DNA of 64,000 nt from Neurospora intermedia (lineage: Eukaryota; Ascomycota; Sordariomycetes; Sordariales; Sordariaceae). The DNA lies in the NCBI GenBank assembly GCA_037102815.1, contig BTPP01000001.1, forward strand, positions 5,109,001-5,173,000, given 5' to 3'. This document shows, piece by piece, positions 49,873 to 63,480 of this stretch. Under the pieces are notes generated by a model that saw only the letters and a list, made by a program, of their open reading frames with translations, ran no database searches and was not told the DNA's origin. Both the position numbers and the translations under genes were made by a program. Within the stretch, counting starts at the first letter, position 1. Each line of letters begins with the position of its first letter.

Positions 49873-50837
<965 letters not shown>

Positions 50838-52543
50838 GTTGACTTGGTCGGGCGAGGTAGGTACAGGAGGATGGACTAAGTGCCGAAGTTGTGAGAACGG
50901 ATACTCTGCGAGTCGTTTCGTGTAGGTGATGTGTGGTCAATGTAAAGAAAAATAGTGTCTCACGCAAGTGTTCGTGGAGGGGAAAGGGCGGATCAGATGC
51001 TTCTTAAAAGAAGATCCTGGGGCGAAGGAAACAGCCTATCTGTAAGCCAGGAGCAGACATATGACAAACAGATTGAATACAAAGGTTCGTGATTGGGATT
51101 GAGCGCGACCAAATGGGAAGACGAGGCGGGCGCAAGCTGCCACCCCCAGATTCGAGGAAGATCAGTAGATTCTACTAGATCTGCGCCCAACCATGTATCA
51201 ACAACGGTCCCACCAAACCCCTCCCACTTGCAGAGCTGATAAACGGTGGAACTCGGCGTCGCAGAGTGTCAACGGGGACAGGAATTGGCGCCTTGCCTAG
51301 TTGGTCGCGTGTGTACTTACTATTTGACTGGGCTTCTCCGTTTACCGGAAGAGGATCGTGGCGGGATGCGGGAACTAGTAGGACAAGAAAGGGGAACTTT
51401 GGGACCTTGAGCGATTGTCAGATCAGAAAAAAGTACTGCATATGCGAAAGGCTTCAGTTCTGGACCGATCCCTGCCCGCTTCTCAGGGTTGTCCGACCTG
51501 AGTCGTCCAGGTGGAAGTGGAAACCGTGGAAACGCTCTTGGAGTCCAGCTGGATCCCGCGACCTGGGAACCCCGCCGTGCCCGCCGTGAGCCCGCGAGAG
51601 CTCCAACGGGCGGCGGGCGGCAGACACCGAAGGCCGTCCAGTGGGAGCCATCAAGGTAGGAAGCTCTGATGGGATGAAAAGTTCGCCTACATACTGCAAG
51701 AAGTTGAGAGACTTGGCAACCCCACGGATTTGTGTCCTAAACAATGCGGTGCCGATATCCGCGCTTTGCAATTCTACCAGTCAGATCTAGAGATAAAGGT
51801 TTGTATGTGTAAACAATGAGACGGGACGATAACATCAAAAGGCTCTTTTCGGAAATGCAGAAGAAGAGGAGCGGGCGTCTCGAGGGGAATGGCAAGCACA
51901 GACCACCATCTGCAGGGTCACTGTGCTAAGAACCTTGTCCTGCCTTTGCCCCTGCCGCCGCCCTTGCACGCGCACCGCACTGCAGTGACGGAACCACTCA
52001 CTGATGACACAGGGCCACAGGGCAGGCACCGGGCGTGACGGACGGGAGCAAGATATTGTGGGGTTTTCGCAACAATGACACGGCCGTTTCCACTTCGACT
52101 TCTTCCATTTCCAAAACATTGGACTGAACCTACGCGGGACGGAAGGAAGCGCAACTCAATCGCCTCAACTACACCGCAGCAAACATCGCGGAATCGCTTC
52201 AGCCAACACTAGCCACCACGACAACAACCTTCTCGTTCCGAACCTTATAAGCTCATGTCTCCAGCTCCCCATCGCCGTCACAATCGCCGCATGCCCTAGA
52301 CGAGCTGCGCGCATCGAACTTCCACCCGCGCTTTGGTGACTGCGCCGCCAACAACAACACGTTTACTTGACCGGAACTGCCATTGATCAACTACTCGACC
52401 TTCAGCCGCCGAACTTACCATAGTTTCCCGCATGTTGCTCTGATACGATTCCGGCGCCCGTATAACCGATTGGCATTTCCATACGCTGTCAAAGCTATCC
52501 ATCAACCAGGGCTCCGTTCTCTTGCTCGGCCACAGTCAGCACA
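50838..52543. promoter_or_regulatory. Divergent promoter region of the uracil phosphoribosyltransferase and Wapl genes
   Basis: 1.7 kb with no supported gene. CAAC-rich leader-like sequence lies at 52,160-52,380 before the Wapl start. Confidence 0.45.
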
Positions 52544-55150
52544 ATGGCCAGCCTCAGTGATTACGACTTTCCGCCCAAGAAGCGCGTGACCACATACGGC
52601 AAAGCTACGAGAAGGCGAGTGGAAGCTTCGACTTCCTCGATCTCCATAAACAGGAGCGCATCCTCTATTTCCGTCAAGACAAATCAGAGCGAGGAAGACA
52701 TCATAACGAAAGCCCCTGTGACTGCTACCCTCACATCTCCATCGCCACCCAGCTCGCCGCGACCTGCCGTATCTCGTACCACTAGCTCTAGCAACAGAGG
52801 TAGGTTATCAACCCAACAGAAATATGGCCGGACCAGCCATCCAAGGCTACACGACGAGTCGCATAGCCAGCCACTGCCAGGGAGCATCGAAACCGGCGAG
52901 GATGACGCGAGGGCAAAGAAGAGGAAGATCACTCGGACATATTCGGAACAGACAGACGTACTGGCAGGACCATACTCGACTCCCAATTCATCGCCGTATG
53001 GCACAGAAACACCCGTCGATGCTTCGAACGAACAGGTTGCAAAAACAGTACCGAAGGCGAAGTTGCAGCAAAAGGCCATCAATACACCTGTTAAAGATGC
53101 CAAGATGACGGATGCTCTCTCTTCCCGGTCGATTCCAACGCATACGGCAACGAGGAATCAAATCCCGCTCCGACTTTCGTCAACCAAACCAAAACCGCTG
53201 CCTTTGCCCGTGCAAAGGAATCCCTCTCCCCTGCCACAAACCGAAGCCTCTGTTACTGCTGCGCCGCCACGGCGGAAACGCTTGATCGATGCTTTGGTAG
53301 CCCAACAGGAAGAAGACAGTTCCTCCGATGAAGATGGCAATTCTCCGCTGCTAGAAAGCCCTCAAGGCAAACAATCCCCCAAGTTCCAGGATCCAAGCTC
53401 CCCGAATCCCTCAACCATGACACCGTCAAAGCGACTTGCTCGCCCAATACTTGCAACCAAGAAATCGGGGCCCAAGTTCACGTATACGCAACAAAGGTCA
53501 ATGTTGGCCGAAAACGACCCGCTGTTTGATGGCGGTGGATTGGGCGGGATGGGGTTGGATGATAGCTTGTCGGGGGGTGCACTATTTAACATTGGTCGCC
53601 TGACCAAAAGTGCTGCCCTGGACGCCTTCTCGTTCATGGACGAGGAAGACGAGACAGTCAATACAGGAGCCGTTCGGAGTATCCACGAACTGCGACAAGC
53701 CGGTGCTAACAGCCGTTTCGCGGACGAGATCGAGGATATTCTCGATAGAGTAGGTCCGCCATCGGAAAAGCCTTCCTCATTACGAAGAGGCGCTTTGTTC
53801 GAGCTTGCTCAGAAAACGAATGAAAAGTCGTTTCGGTCACAGCTTCGCAATCATGGCGGCGCCGATGATGTGTTCAAGTCGCTAGATAAAGAGGCGGACC
53901 TCATTTCTGGCTTTGCAATCGCAGCAGTTGTCGCGAACATGCTGGCCACCTCGGCTTCAACCCTCCTACTCCAACAGCTAAAGGCTCAGGGCTTCGCCGC
54001 TCTTATCGAGCGACTACTTGGCGAGCCAAGAGATATTGTTCAGTTGGCGAAAGAGAGGAAGCAGAATGTGTCGAGGAACGGACAAACAACACTAGGGACA
54101 ATCAAGGACTCTCTGCTAAAGCTTCCGGTATGGGAAACTGCCTTGCCTAAGCTTGTATCTCCCAGAACGCTCGCACTTAAGTGTCTGGACTTGATTATGC
54201 GACAGTCAACCCAAATGTCGGACGAGTTCGAAGTTTTCTCCTTGAAAGTGACCGATCAACTCTTTTCGATTTTGGCCGCTGGCACATCCGACCAGGCCTG
54301 CTGGGAGTTCCCGAAAGAGCAAGCATCCATCGATTTCTTCCTCGCCCTGTATGTTCTAGAAGGCCATTCCATCTACGCCATGCAGTCTCACCTCAGCCCT
54401 AAATGGACGACTCAGTACGTGCCGATTGCGGCTGATGTGCTGGAGACTACCTTGACCCGGCCTGCGGACAAGTTCAACGACCTAGAGAGCCTCGTCCTCA
54501 GGATTACGCTTAACATGACTAATCACAACCATGACGCCTCGGGAACGCTTGTGAACAAGGGACTTTTCCGGAACCTAGCGCATTCGGCATGCGTTGCCTT
54601 TGACGTTGTCTTGAATTCCATGCAGGCTGATGCTTTCCTGTCCAAAGTTTACGAATCGCTCATCATGATGCTCGGTGTTATGATTAACTTCTGCGTCTAT
54701 TACCCACCAGCTGGAAAGTCTCTTGATACAAGAGGGGGTACCCCGGGACCGCAGCTAGAAAAATTGATCCAGCTCTTTGCTGACAACCACTCCAGAACCT
54801 CAGATGTAAGTCGTCTGCCCATTGTTTTCAGATATGAAACATGATACTAAGACAAGAGATGTTCACAGGCGGATTCCAAGGAGAAAGCCCAGCTCAACGT
54901 TGCTCTCGGCTATCTTGCCATCTTGCTGGGATACCTTTGCCTCCGCGAACCCATCAGGGACAAATTCGTCTCAGTCCACTCTAAAAAGAGTATCCAGCCG
55001 CTGGTGGATTCCCTCAATGAGTTCATCATCTATCACCAGAGAGTTGAGGAAGCCCAGGGCGGGTCTGGGGAAACGAAAGTAGGTGATGAGTCTTCAGCTA
55101 TGGCGCGTCTCCAGCGGCTAGTCAGCGTCCTCAAGTCAGAGTGCGCCTAA
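52544..55150 (+). CDS. wapl: Wapl, cohesin-release factor (Rad61/Wpl1 homologue)
   Basis: Two exons, 52544-54805 and 54869-55150, giving 847 residues. The N-terminus K-K-R-V-T-T-Y-G-K is a Wapl signature seen in fungal homologues. Residues to about 330 are disordered, rich in Ser/Pro and basic. The helical WAPL domain starts near residue 375 (V-R-S-I-H-E-L-R-Q-A-G) and extends to the end. Wapl with Pds5 opens the Smc3-kleisin interface and releases cohesin from chromatin. The start ATG has a good context (CACAATGG). A G-rich heptamer array lies 120 bp after the stop. Confidence 0.92.
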
Positions 55151-55260
55151 AATATTATCTATATATGATCACAGGGCTGCATCAACACTCTGGTTGTTGT
55201 GAGCCAGATATCGCTTTGCTTTTATTGCTTTTTCCGGGAACCTAAACGGACTGGTTCACG

Positions 55261-55311
55261 GTTTGGGGGTTATGGGTTATGGGTTGCGGGGTGCGGGTCG
55301 CGGGTTGCGGT
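55261..55311 (+). repeat. G-rich heptamer tandem repeat (G-quadruplex motif)
   Basis: Six consecutive 7-mers run TTATGGG, TTATGGG, TTGCGGG, GTGCGGG, TCGCGGG, TTGCGGT (55270-55311), preceded by a G5 run at 55265-55269. Five GGG blocks are evenly spaced by four bases, which fits the G3-N4 quadruplex pattern. The sequence is in the sense strand of the presumed Wapl 3' UTR. Confidence 0.85.
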
Positions 55312-57059
55312 TTGATACACAGAGGGTTTGTTCTGGTAGGCAGAGGGTCTGGGCACTTGCGGGAAATAGACTTATGACTTACGTGCGGGAAAGGGTCAGA
55401 TTGACAATACTGCCCTGGCTAACGAAGTTGGTTCAAATGGTATGTATTGTGGAGCAAAATTCAGGATTCTTCAGGATGGCCGATAACTTTGGTCATGATC
55501 ATCTCAGCGCAAGGAATGGCTTCACTTGGTTTGGGATATGATATGGCTCTGCCCACCTAATCCGAACACCTTTGGGTCTTTGGCACTCTTCCATAGGTGA
55601 CGGGTATTTGTAACATTACGTTATCTTGTAACCTTTTCTTTTCTGTATGGACTTTTGTTCGGACTGGACCTCCTATAGACTCTGGAAACCGGATATTCTC
55701 CGTTAGAACGATGCAGATTCGGCTCGCCTGTAGTCCGTCGTGACACAGCTTCCGCCTAGAAGCAGCTCGGGTGGGCGCAGGTGACTAGGTACGGAGTCAT
55801 CAGTGACAACAAAGCCTAAGAGCTTCAGCTTGTCAAGCTTCTTTTCTCTGTTTCCCTGTGGAAGCAACTGTTTATGCCGCAAATAGATCACGGCCGAATA
55901 GGGTCCAGGCTTGGTGGTTTAGAGGCTTAGCAGTGCCAGAATGTGGAGTGTTGAAGGCAAACTTAGCGACTGAGCCGCAATCTGGGTGCCTGCGGCAGGT
56001 GCGACGAAAACAGTGGGGTAAGGGAGGCTCCACTATATTACCTCACATCAATCCCCAGGTACCCCACCAATCCGTATACTGCAACATGCACACTACAAGC
56101 TCGGCTGCCTCTTGTGTCTGGCCGGTCTGGCTGGCTGTTTCGTCAGGCCTAGGCTGTCTCAGAACAGCGGCGAGCGGCATTGCACCTGTCAGCCGGGCAG
56201 TCAGTCCAGTGTCAGAGAGCAACGAAGGAACTTGAACCTAGTAGGTAGGTAGGCAAAAGTGTCTGGTCGTCGCTCGGAGTCCTGCCGAACGACAAGACGA
56301 ATTGAGACAGACGGGAAGAAACGACTTTTTGACACACTCGCGTGGTCGTCAACGAGTGGGACCATGCACCAATGACTTGTACAACCCTAACAACGTATTT
56401 CCAGTCGGAATGAACCCATGGGAAATAAATCAGCGAAAGAGACCTATCTGGATTCGGTTATGGCTTCCATCATGATGCTGAAGGGACTCTGTGGTTGTAT
56501 TGTCTCAAAGTAAATCTGCCGTTCGTCCTGTCGCCTGATTGATTCAACTTCAAATTGAATCTCATCTGGTATTGGACCTTGAAGAACTGTTCCGGCCTTG
56601 CCTTCGAAGCACTTGGCCTAGAAACAGGGGCATTCTTCCTCTTACGCAGCGGGTTTGCCGGACGTTCTTTCCTCCCAAACCCCAGAACTCCGTACCAGTT
56701 TCGAGAGGAAACAGTACGTACCTGCCTCACCAAACTACACTACTACCGCAAATAGCCTAGACTCTGGCCCCAAACTTGTAGGTGGCAGGGCAGGGGCGCT
56801 CTTTCCTTGTCTGGCTCACAAGCTCTCAATGTTGTTACGAGCCGGTACACTCCGCTGTCGCCCGCCTGCCAGGCCAGTCAAAACAACAAATTGTTTTTCT
56901 TCTGAACTTGGACCGCATCCCACTCACATTTACCTTCAATTTTCCACACTTCCAACCTTCACTTATCTTACTATCTCACACCACCACTTCATCTCACCCA
57001 TAGGTCTTCTCCCAGCCACAATACACACGTAACGACCCTTGAACCGGTCGCATACGTGT

Positions 57060-57075
57060 ATATATATATATAAAT
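57060..57075 (+). promoter_or_regulatory. Possible TATA element of the Rheb gene
   Basis: Alternating TATATATATATA then AAATTT, 54-69 bp upstream of the Rheb ATG. The position would fit a leader of only 20-40 nt; a leader that begins further upstream is also possible. Confidence 0.35.
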
Positions 57076-57128
57076 TTACAGTTTAACCTCCCAAACTCCG
57101 GCCTCACGTCAGTTGACGTTCATTCGCA

Positions 57129-58066
57129 ATGCCGTCCCCCGCCACAAAGCAGCGGAAGATCGCCATCGTAGGTAGTCGCTCCGTTGGTAAGTTCACTCTC
57201 CTTCTATCCTTCCTTCCATCGCACGAAGTATTTTCAAAAAAACAACTCGGGTAGTTGTCACGCTGCTCTCACTCTTGCATACAGTTTACACGTTCGCGAA
57301 GTGAGGATCGCAGGCAATCTGTCGGGCCTTCTTGCGGCTTGACTGCAAAGCAAGACAGAAGTAAAAGAGGAGCAGCAGGCACTAACCAAAGTTATAGGCA
57401 AATCTTCACTCGCTGTGCGCTTTGTGGATGGGCACTTTGTCGAATCCTACTATCCCACCATCGAAAATACCTTCTCGAAGGAAATCAGGTGGAAGAACCA
57501 GGATTACTCAACCGAGATCGTCGACACAGCGGGCCAGGTACGGTTTTTTCCCACCCCTTTCCCACCTCACCCAAAGGACGTGAATTTCACCAGGGCGACA
57601 CATTTTACTGACACGAGCACTTCAACAGGATGAATATTCGATTTTGAATAGCAAGCATTTCATCGGCATCCACGGCTACATGCTGGTCTACTCCGTTTCT
57701 TCACTGGCATCCTTTGAAATGGTCCAGGTTATCCGTGATAAGATTCTCAACCATCTGGTAAGCAGCGTCTTGTCCATCCAGACTTCATCTTGGATGATTT
57801 CCATGATTTTTTACTGACTTCAACAGGGTACCGATAACGTACCCATCTGTATCGTCGGCAACAAGAGTGATCTCCGTCCTGAACAGCGCCAGGTCACTCC
57901 TGAGGATGGCAAGGCTCTCGCCGAGAAATACAAATGCGCCTGGACTGAGGCTAGTGCTCGCTATAACGAGAACGTCGCCAGAGCATTTGAGCTTCTCATC
58001 GGCGAGGTTGAGAAGTCAAATAACCCCACGGCGACCAACGAGAACGGAAAGTGCGTGGTCATGTAA
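57129..58066 (+). CDS. rhb1: Rheb small GTPase (TOR pathway)
   Basis: Four exons: 57129-57186, 57398-57537, 57629-57757 and 57827-58066, giving 188 residues. G1 is G-S-R-S-V-G-K-S (15-22), with Arg17 in the position that distinguishes Rheb from Ras. The effector loop is P-T-I-E-N-T-F (39-45), G3 D-T-A-G-Q-D-E-Y-S (62-70), G4 N-K-S-D (121-124), and the C-terminal CaaX is C-V-V-M (185-188) for farnesylation. Rheb-GTP activates TORC1 at endomembranes and is switched off by the TSC complex. The intron positions split the G1 glycine codon and follow D-T-A-G-Q. Confidence 0.97.
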
Positions 58067-59365
58067 GACAGTCGACGTGACTCTGTCTTCGCCGTCACTA
58101 GGGAGAGATGACTATCAACATTCCTCATGAGCAGTGGCGCGCTCAATTGTCGGATCTTCTTGTGAGCGATGGCAAGCTCCATGACAGACACAGATCAGGG
58201 GTTTTCATGCATACATGAACACGACACGACAACCACAGACCTCCTCACCGTTATATACGGTCGTTATTTGCAGCACATCTTGCTCATGGTTCATGACAGC
58301 ACATGGTGGTGTGGCAGCCCCCATGCAGCATGGTACGGACAGGCGTTACCAAGGCTTTGAACAGCTGTCCTTGGCTTGTATCCTTCACCCACGAAAAGGG
58401 TATTAGATTTGGCACATCTCGAAAGGGAGAGCAGATTCCTTTTACCAAACAATGGTTTGAGGTACCCAGCCTCGTCCTACCGCAAACGGGGCTTTCTTGG
58501 CCGCCTACTCCATCACCGGACAGCATGCAATTTTTACGACCTTGTTTCTGTTTTTCGCGGGAAGCACTGGCGCGCAGGAGAGAAGTCAGGTGCTTTTTCT
58601 CTTTTGGCTTTATCATGGTCTTTTTCTTTTTTTCATTTTTTTTTTTTTTGTTACTTGTTGGTTGAGTTACACTCGGTGTTAGATATAAACGAGACTCAAC
58701 TCGGCTTGTGGATATAGAGAGGGGATTTTGAGGCTATACCTTGTTCATGTATTCACATCATTTGGCGGCAAGACTGCATCGATGTGATTGGGGAATGATT
58801 GGCTGGGGCTTGAATCGGGAGAGGCGGCGGGTATCATTTCTCCTTAATAAGGTTTTGATGGGATTTGAAGAAAGTTGACCTTGTCTATATGAGATCAAGA
58901 AGCCAATGAACGACGGGCATTGTTGCTCATGTTAGAGTAAAGTTTTCGAAATGCATAGTTGATAGCATAGTTGCGAACTATGCTTGTTCATGGTATAGTA
59001 CGCATGTTCTCTATACTTGGCCGAACGTATACAACTGCCCTTGTGGGTTGTCATCTGAGAATGGGTGTACATATATCGCGATATGCAAGACCGTTGAACT
59101 ACTTCACGTACATATGGACCGAGCCACTTAAAACGGTTCTGTGAATCATCACGCCTACTTCCCAATATGAGGTCTCGAACGACATCACTTTCAACATACT
59201 TCACACTCCACATATGCACAAACCCCTCTCATCAACATGACTACCAACATCTTCACACCTTCATGACATGGCACCAACAACCGCATTGAACTGGTATCAA
59301 ATCATTCAATCGAGATCGCACGGACAACCTAAACCTAATTCACCCTAATTACCACCAATATCCTC
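58067..59365. other. Convergent intergenic region between Rheb and SerRS genes
   Basis: 1.3 kb of 3' flanks. A T-rich stretch (58,620-58,650) may take part in 3'-end formation of the Rheb transcript. No gene is supported. Confidence 0.5.
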
Positions 59366-61536
59366 CTATTGGCGAACAGGAAGAGCCTCCGCCTTCTTGG
59401 GGGCAGCCTCGCCCTTCTTGCCACTCTTGCCCTCTTTAACCTCCTTGACCGGCTCGGGGGCAAAAGGAATGAACTCGGGAGCACCAGGGAGGTACTTGCG
59501 CAGAGGCTCAGGAACCTTGACACCCTCGGGAGTCTGGAAGTTCTCGAGGATGGCGCAGATGGTGCGGGTGGTGGCGGTAAGGGTGGAGTTGAGGCAGTGG
59601 ACGTAGGTCTTCTTGATATCGGTCTGCTTCTTGACGCCGAAGCGGATCTCGAGGTCTCGGGATTGGTAGTCGGTGCAGTTGCTATTGTCACAGGTCAATG
59701 ATCTTGATCTCTACTTGGGTTCTTGTTGCAGGGTGTTGACTATAGGTGAAAAAAAAGAAACATAAACTTACGAGCAGGAGACAAGCTCCTTGAATTCACC
59801 CTGGTGAGGGAACCAAGCCTCGAGATCAAGCTTCTTGGCGGCAGCGTTGTTGAGAGCGCCGGAGACGATGGCGACAACGCGGTAGGGGATGCCGAGGGAC
59901 TGGTAGAAAGCCTCGGAGTTGGAGATCATGTGCTCGAACATCTCCCAAGACCTGTTGTTGTGATGCTTTTGTAAGTACAGCTGTCTTGTCAAACGTAACT
60001 GGGGAAAATTGCGGAGAAAATAAAAACCATACTTCTCGGGCTCGGTAATGCAGAACTGCTCGACCTTGGTGAACTCGTGGACACGGAAAATACCCCAGAC
60101 ATCCTTGCCGTGAGCACCAGCCTCCTTGCGGAAGCAGGTGGAATAACCAGCGTACTTCAGGGGAAGGTCCTTGGCCTGAAGCCACTCATCACTGTGGAAG
60201 GCGCTGATCGGCTGCTCGGAGGTCTGTCACACACAGAGATCAGCATCTTCGTAGTCATAACAGTCACAAAGGGGACTGAAGCCACTCACAGCAATCAGGT
60301 ACTTGTCGGCCTGGTCACCGGTAACCTTGTAGAGCTCCTCGTCGAACTGGGAGAGCTGGGCGGTCTTGGCCATCTGGTCCCTGAGCATGAGCTGGGGAGT
60401 CTGGAGAGGAGTGTACTCTCTCTCGGACAGGAACTCGAGGCCGTAGTTGATGATAGCCCTACAGCCATGTCAGCATATGTCCGTAAGCCAAAAGGTGACC
60501 CGAGTTAGAAATGGCTTACTGGTTGAGGAAAACACCCCACTTCTTCAGGAAGTAGCCGCGGTGGCCAACAACCTTGACACCACGCTCGGGGTCATAGCCA
60601 TCCAACTTCCTGAGAACCTCGTGGTCTAGATATCCGGCCTTGTCAGCCTCGCTTTGTATGTTTGAGTGTTTGCTGGGGCGAACTAACGGGAGAGAACATC
60701 CTTCTTCTCGAAGGCGACACCCTCGGGAGCCCAGGTGCGCTCAACAGTGTTGTTATCCTATATCCTTGTCAGGCAATCATTCATTTTGAAGAGAGGTCGT
60801 GTCGCTGGGTATTATTAACCTCGTTATTGGAGACGGGGACGGAGTCGTGAACGAGGTTGCCGATGGTCTTGACCTTGACCTACAATGTGTTAGCTGTTGA
60901 AACAGGGCTCTAAGACTAGTGTTTGGAGCACACACCTTGAGAAGCTTCTCCTTCTCGGCGGCGGAGTCAAGGAGATCCTTCTTCTCCTTCTCGAGGTCGG
61001 CCTTTTGCTTCAAGAGATCGCTGACATCCTCCTTGGCCTACGAGCGCAGTAGTGTTAGAGCCAGTCGTGGAACAATCGTCGTGGACGGATATGGGTTATA
61101 TGCCTTCTTCTTGGGGGCAATTTGCTTCTGGACTTCGTTGATCTTGGCATTGAGCTGCATGGCAGAGTAGGAGGCTATCAACACACGGAGGAGATCAGAT
61201 CAGACGGAGTTCCTTTTGGTCGTTTGCAGGGCAGCGAAGGCAGCGAGGGCACAGGACAGGCAGCACATACTCTTGCGGTGATCCTCCCAGAGAGCAATGA
61301 CCTCGTCGACGACCTCGACGGGAGCAAAGCGCTTACGCTGGCTTTCCCGGATCTTCTCGGGGTTGCCGCCGCGCTCAGCAACTGTTCAATTTCCATAGAT
61401 TAGCAAGTTGGGCAGAGGCGGCGAGCGGCGACATGTGCTTTGGAGACGGGAATGCGCCTTGGGCATGCGAATTGGCGCAGGAAGTGTGGAGAGACATATG
61501 CGAGGGTGCCGTACTGAAATCGTTGACGTCGAGCAT
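59366..61536 (-). CDS. ses1: Cytosolic seryl-tRNA synthetase
   Basis: Eleven exons: 61515-61536, 61271-61381, 61104-61174, 60936-61037, 60820-60879, 60688-60757, 60520-60625, 60290-60458, 60033-60223, 59772-59951 and 59366-59681, giving 465 residues, close to yeast cytosolic SerRS. An N-terminal antiparallel coiled-coil arm (about residues 30-105, Lys/Glu-rich) contacts tRNA-Ser. The class II catalytic core includes T-S-E-Q-P-I, motif 2 [11 protein letters not shown] and the block [10 protein letters not shown]. The C-terminus ends in a Lys-rich extension like yeast Ses1. It charges tRNA-Ser with serine. Intron 3 (61038-61103) has a GC donor, exon end AAG|GCATAT, with a normal branch CTAAC and TAG acceptor; no in-frame GT alternative exists. 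TGACTC-like boxes upstream suggest control by general amino-acid control. Confidence 0.94.
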
Positions 61537-62611
61537 GTTTACAGATCCTTGGGGGCTACGAAGCTATTCAAGGCTCGTCCTGGGATTGGCAGTATAAGTA
61601 GTATAGGGCTGGAGACAGAAGTGACAACTTAATGGTGTGGTGTCGCGAACCTTGACGGGAGAGGAAACACCGAATTGGCGGGGCAGAATTATTTCGGCGG
61701 GCCCAGCCCACCTGGCGCTGGCAGGCGCAGGGCAGGTCTTGGAGGGGAGAGTGGGGTGTGGAGGTTTGGTATCAGGTACGCCAGGGGTCCAATGTGCACG
61801 GCCAGAGCAGTCAAGGAGCATATCCCCGATAGCACGATATTTTCATGTGACTCGACAGCGGGCGACTCGACGACTCAGCGTTCGTCACAAACCTCATCCA
61901 AGTCGCACTGAAATCAACAAGAACATGGACCATCACCAATCTGTCATACCGAGGCAGCGCGAGACGGCTCGGGGCTTTAGTCTTCATGTTGAAGCCAACT
62001 TGATTGATGCCCAAGTTCTACCGACATCAAAGATAACATAGAGGTACCCATTTCACCCGTTCAATTATCTTTCATCCAAAGGCACGCAACGCAACGACGC
62101 CGCGCTCATCGGTACGTGAAGGCCGAAACGGTCCAGGGTTTCGTGGCCCCAACTCGAATTGATACACTTCTAACTTTCACGACTCATTCTCACCTACCAT
62201 CCCGAGAACGTTGCGCACAAGGCTGCAATAAGTGAGTATGGTGTTTATTATTACCCATTAACAATACATGTCCCCGAATCTTTCCCTTCATATACTCCAC
62301 ATTGCTTCCGTCCCGGTTTTCCCTTTGCGGTCTCATGTATCTTACCTCTCATCTATGTGATTGTTTTCGCATCGCTGTCGTTCACCTGCCTTTTTGTTGT
62401 CTGCACGCTTCTATTGAGTATACTCACTGTTTTCCCCCATTTTGGATCTCTATCGACCAAACAGTACCAAAGCCAAAGAGCCAGTCCAATAGGCCTAGCT
62501 CATGCAAGCGAACCAGCCAGCAAGTTGTTATTTCCCAAGTTAGAGCATCAGGTTCGCAACTGGTCCTCGGGGATCAACCAGAGAACCAGTCCATTCAGAA
62601 TAGCGCCCACA
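61537..62611. promoter_or_regulatory. SerRS upstream region
   Basis: 1.1 kb between two minus-strand genes. Three GACTC-core boxes, TGACTCG (61848-61854), CGACTCG (61863-61869) and CGACTCA (61871-61877), sit about 310-340 bp upstream of the SerRS start. Each is one or two bases from the Gcn4/CPC1 site TGACTCA. Confidence 0.4.
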
Positions 62612-63480
62612 TTACCGCCAATTCTGCTGCTGGCCCGACGGTCCCTGCGCCGGATATCCGTACCACGCACCAGCATCCTGATGACTATGCTGCATGTCGT
62701 CGGGTAGGAGAGCTTGCATGCTCATGTCCATCGCGGCATCATAGTCATAGCCAAGGTTGTTGGGGTCGTTCGGGTCATAAGAATAGTCATATTCCCAAGC
62801 GGCAGCGTCCGGATACTGCTGATACTGGAGCTGGGTCATATCCGGAACCCCGGTGGTACTCGAGCTGGCAATCGATACCGATGCCGATGCCATGTCAAAG
62901 TTCACATTGGTCACGGGGGGGACCGGAGCGTATGAAGTGGACGGTCCACCGATGGTGGCAGACGTGGGATACCCGGCAAAGTGGTTGGGGTCTTCGGGGA
63001 GGAAGGACTGGCTGTGTCCGTCAAAGGTCATGAATGCCGGCATGGGCTCTGGTCGATATTGGGCTGGTTGCTGCTGTTGGTGTTGGTATTGGTGCTGATG
63101 CTGGGGCGGGGACTGCTGTTGATTTGGAGGCGTTGGTCTGGACGACCGGCTGGATGTGGCCCCTACGTCTACATCCCTCTGACCTGTCGGTGTTGACACG
63201 CGGATGCGAAGGTTGGTGTCAAACGAACTGTGGCAGGTGATGTTCATGCGGGCGCAGTTTTGGCAGGGATCGCCTCCTTTGCACCGGACTTTTCTCTTTC
63301 GACATGTCAAACAACCTGGCTCAAGCGTTCTCGATGGTTAGAAGACTACCTATATGATGGCCCTGGTGGGGTTTAGAGGTAGACTAGGGGTTATTCCTGT
63401 TTACACATACCGTGAAATGTACGTTTCAGGGGTTGCTGTGTGGCCTGTGCTGGCTCCTGCTGGCGCTGAGATTCAGACAT
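62612..63480 (-). CDS. Short Zn2Cys6 transcription factor
   Basis: Two exons, 63411-63480 and 62612-63315, with a 95-nt intron, giving 257 residues. The binuclear zinc cluster is complete: Cys25, 28, 35, 41, 44 and 51 in the C-x2-C-x6-C-x5-C-x2-C-x6-C spacing, with the intron splitting the glycine codon just before Cys25. After it comes a Gln/His/Pro-rich segment (Q-H-Q-H-Q-Y-Q-H-Q). Then an Asp/Tyr-rich acidic C-terminus follows, likely an activation region. There is no fungal-specific TF (MHR) domain, so it is a small member of the class. The ATG at 63,480 opens M-S-E-S-Q-R-Q-Q-E-P. Target genes are unknown; downstream lies SerRS in the same orientation, which need not mean regulation. Confidence 0.88.

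Larger units (their letters stand above)
55151..57128. other. Wapl 3' flank and Rheb upstream region
   Basis: About 2 kb between two plus-strand genes. It contains a G-rich heptamer repeat at 55,270-55,311. A TATATATATATA element at 57,060-57,071 lies about 60 bp before the Rheb start. No coding sequence is supported. Confidence 0.5.

Noticed and set aside
62302-63033. Plus-strand open frame of 243 codons
   Set aside because: Mostly antisense to the Zn2Cys6 gene, which has the conserved six-Cys cluster; the remainder is not protein-like.
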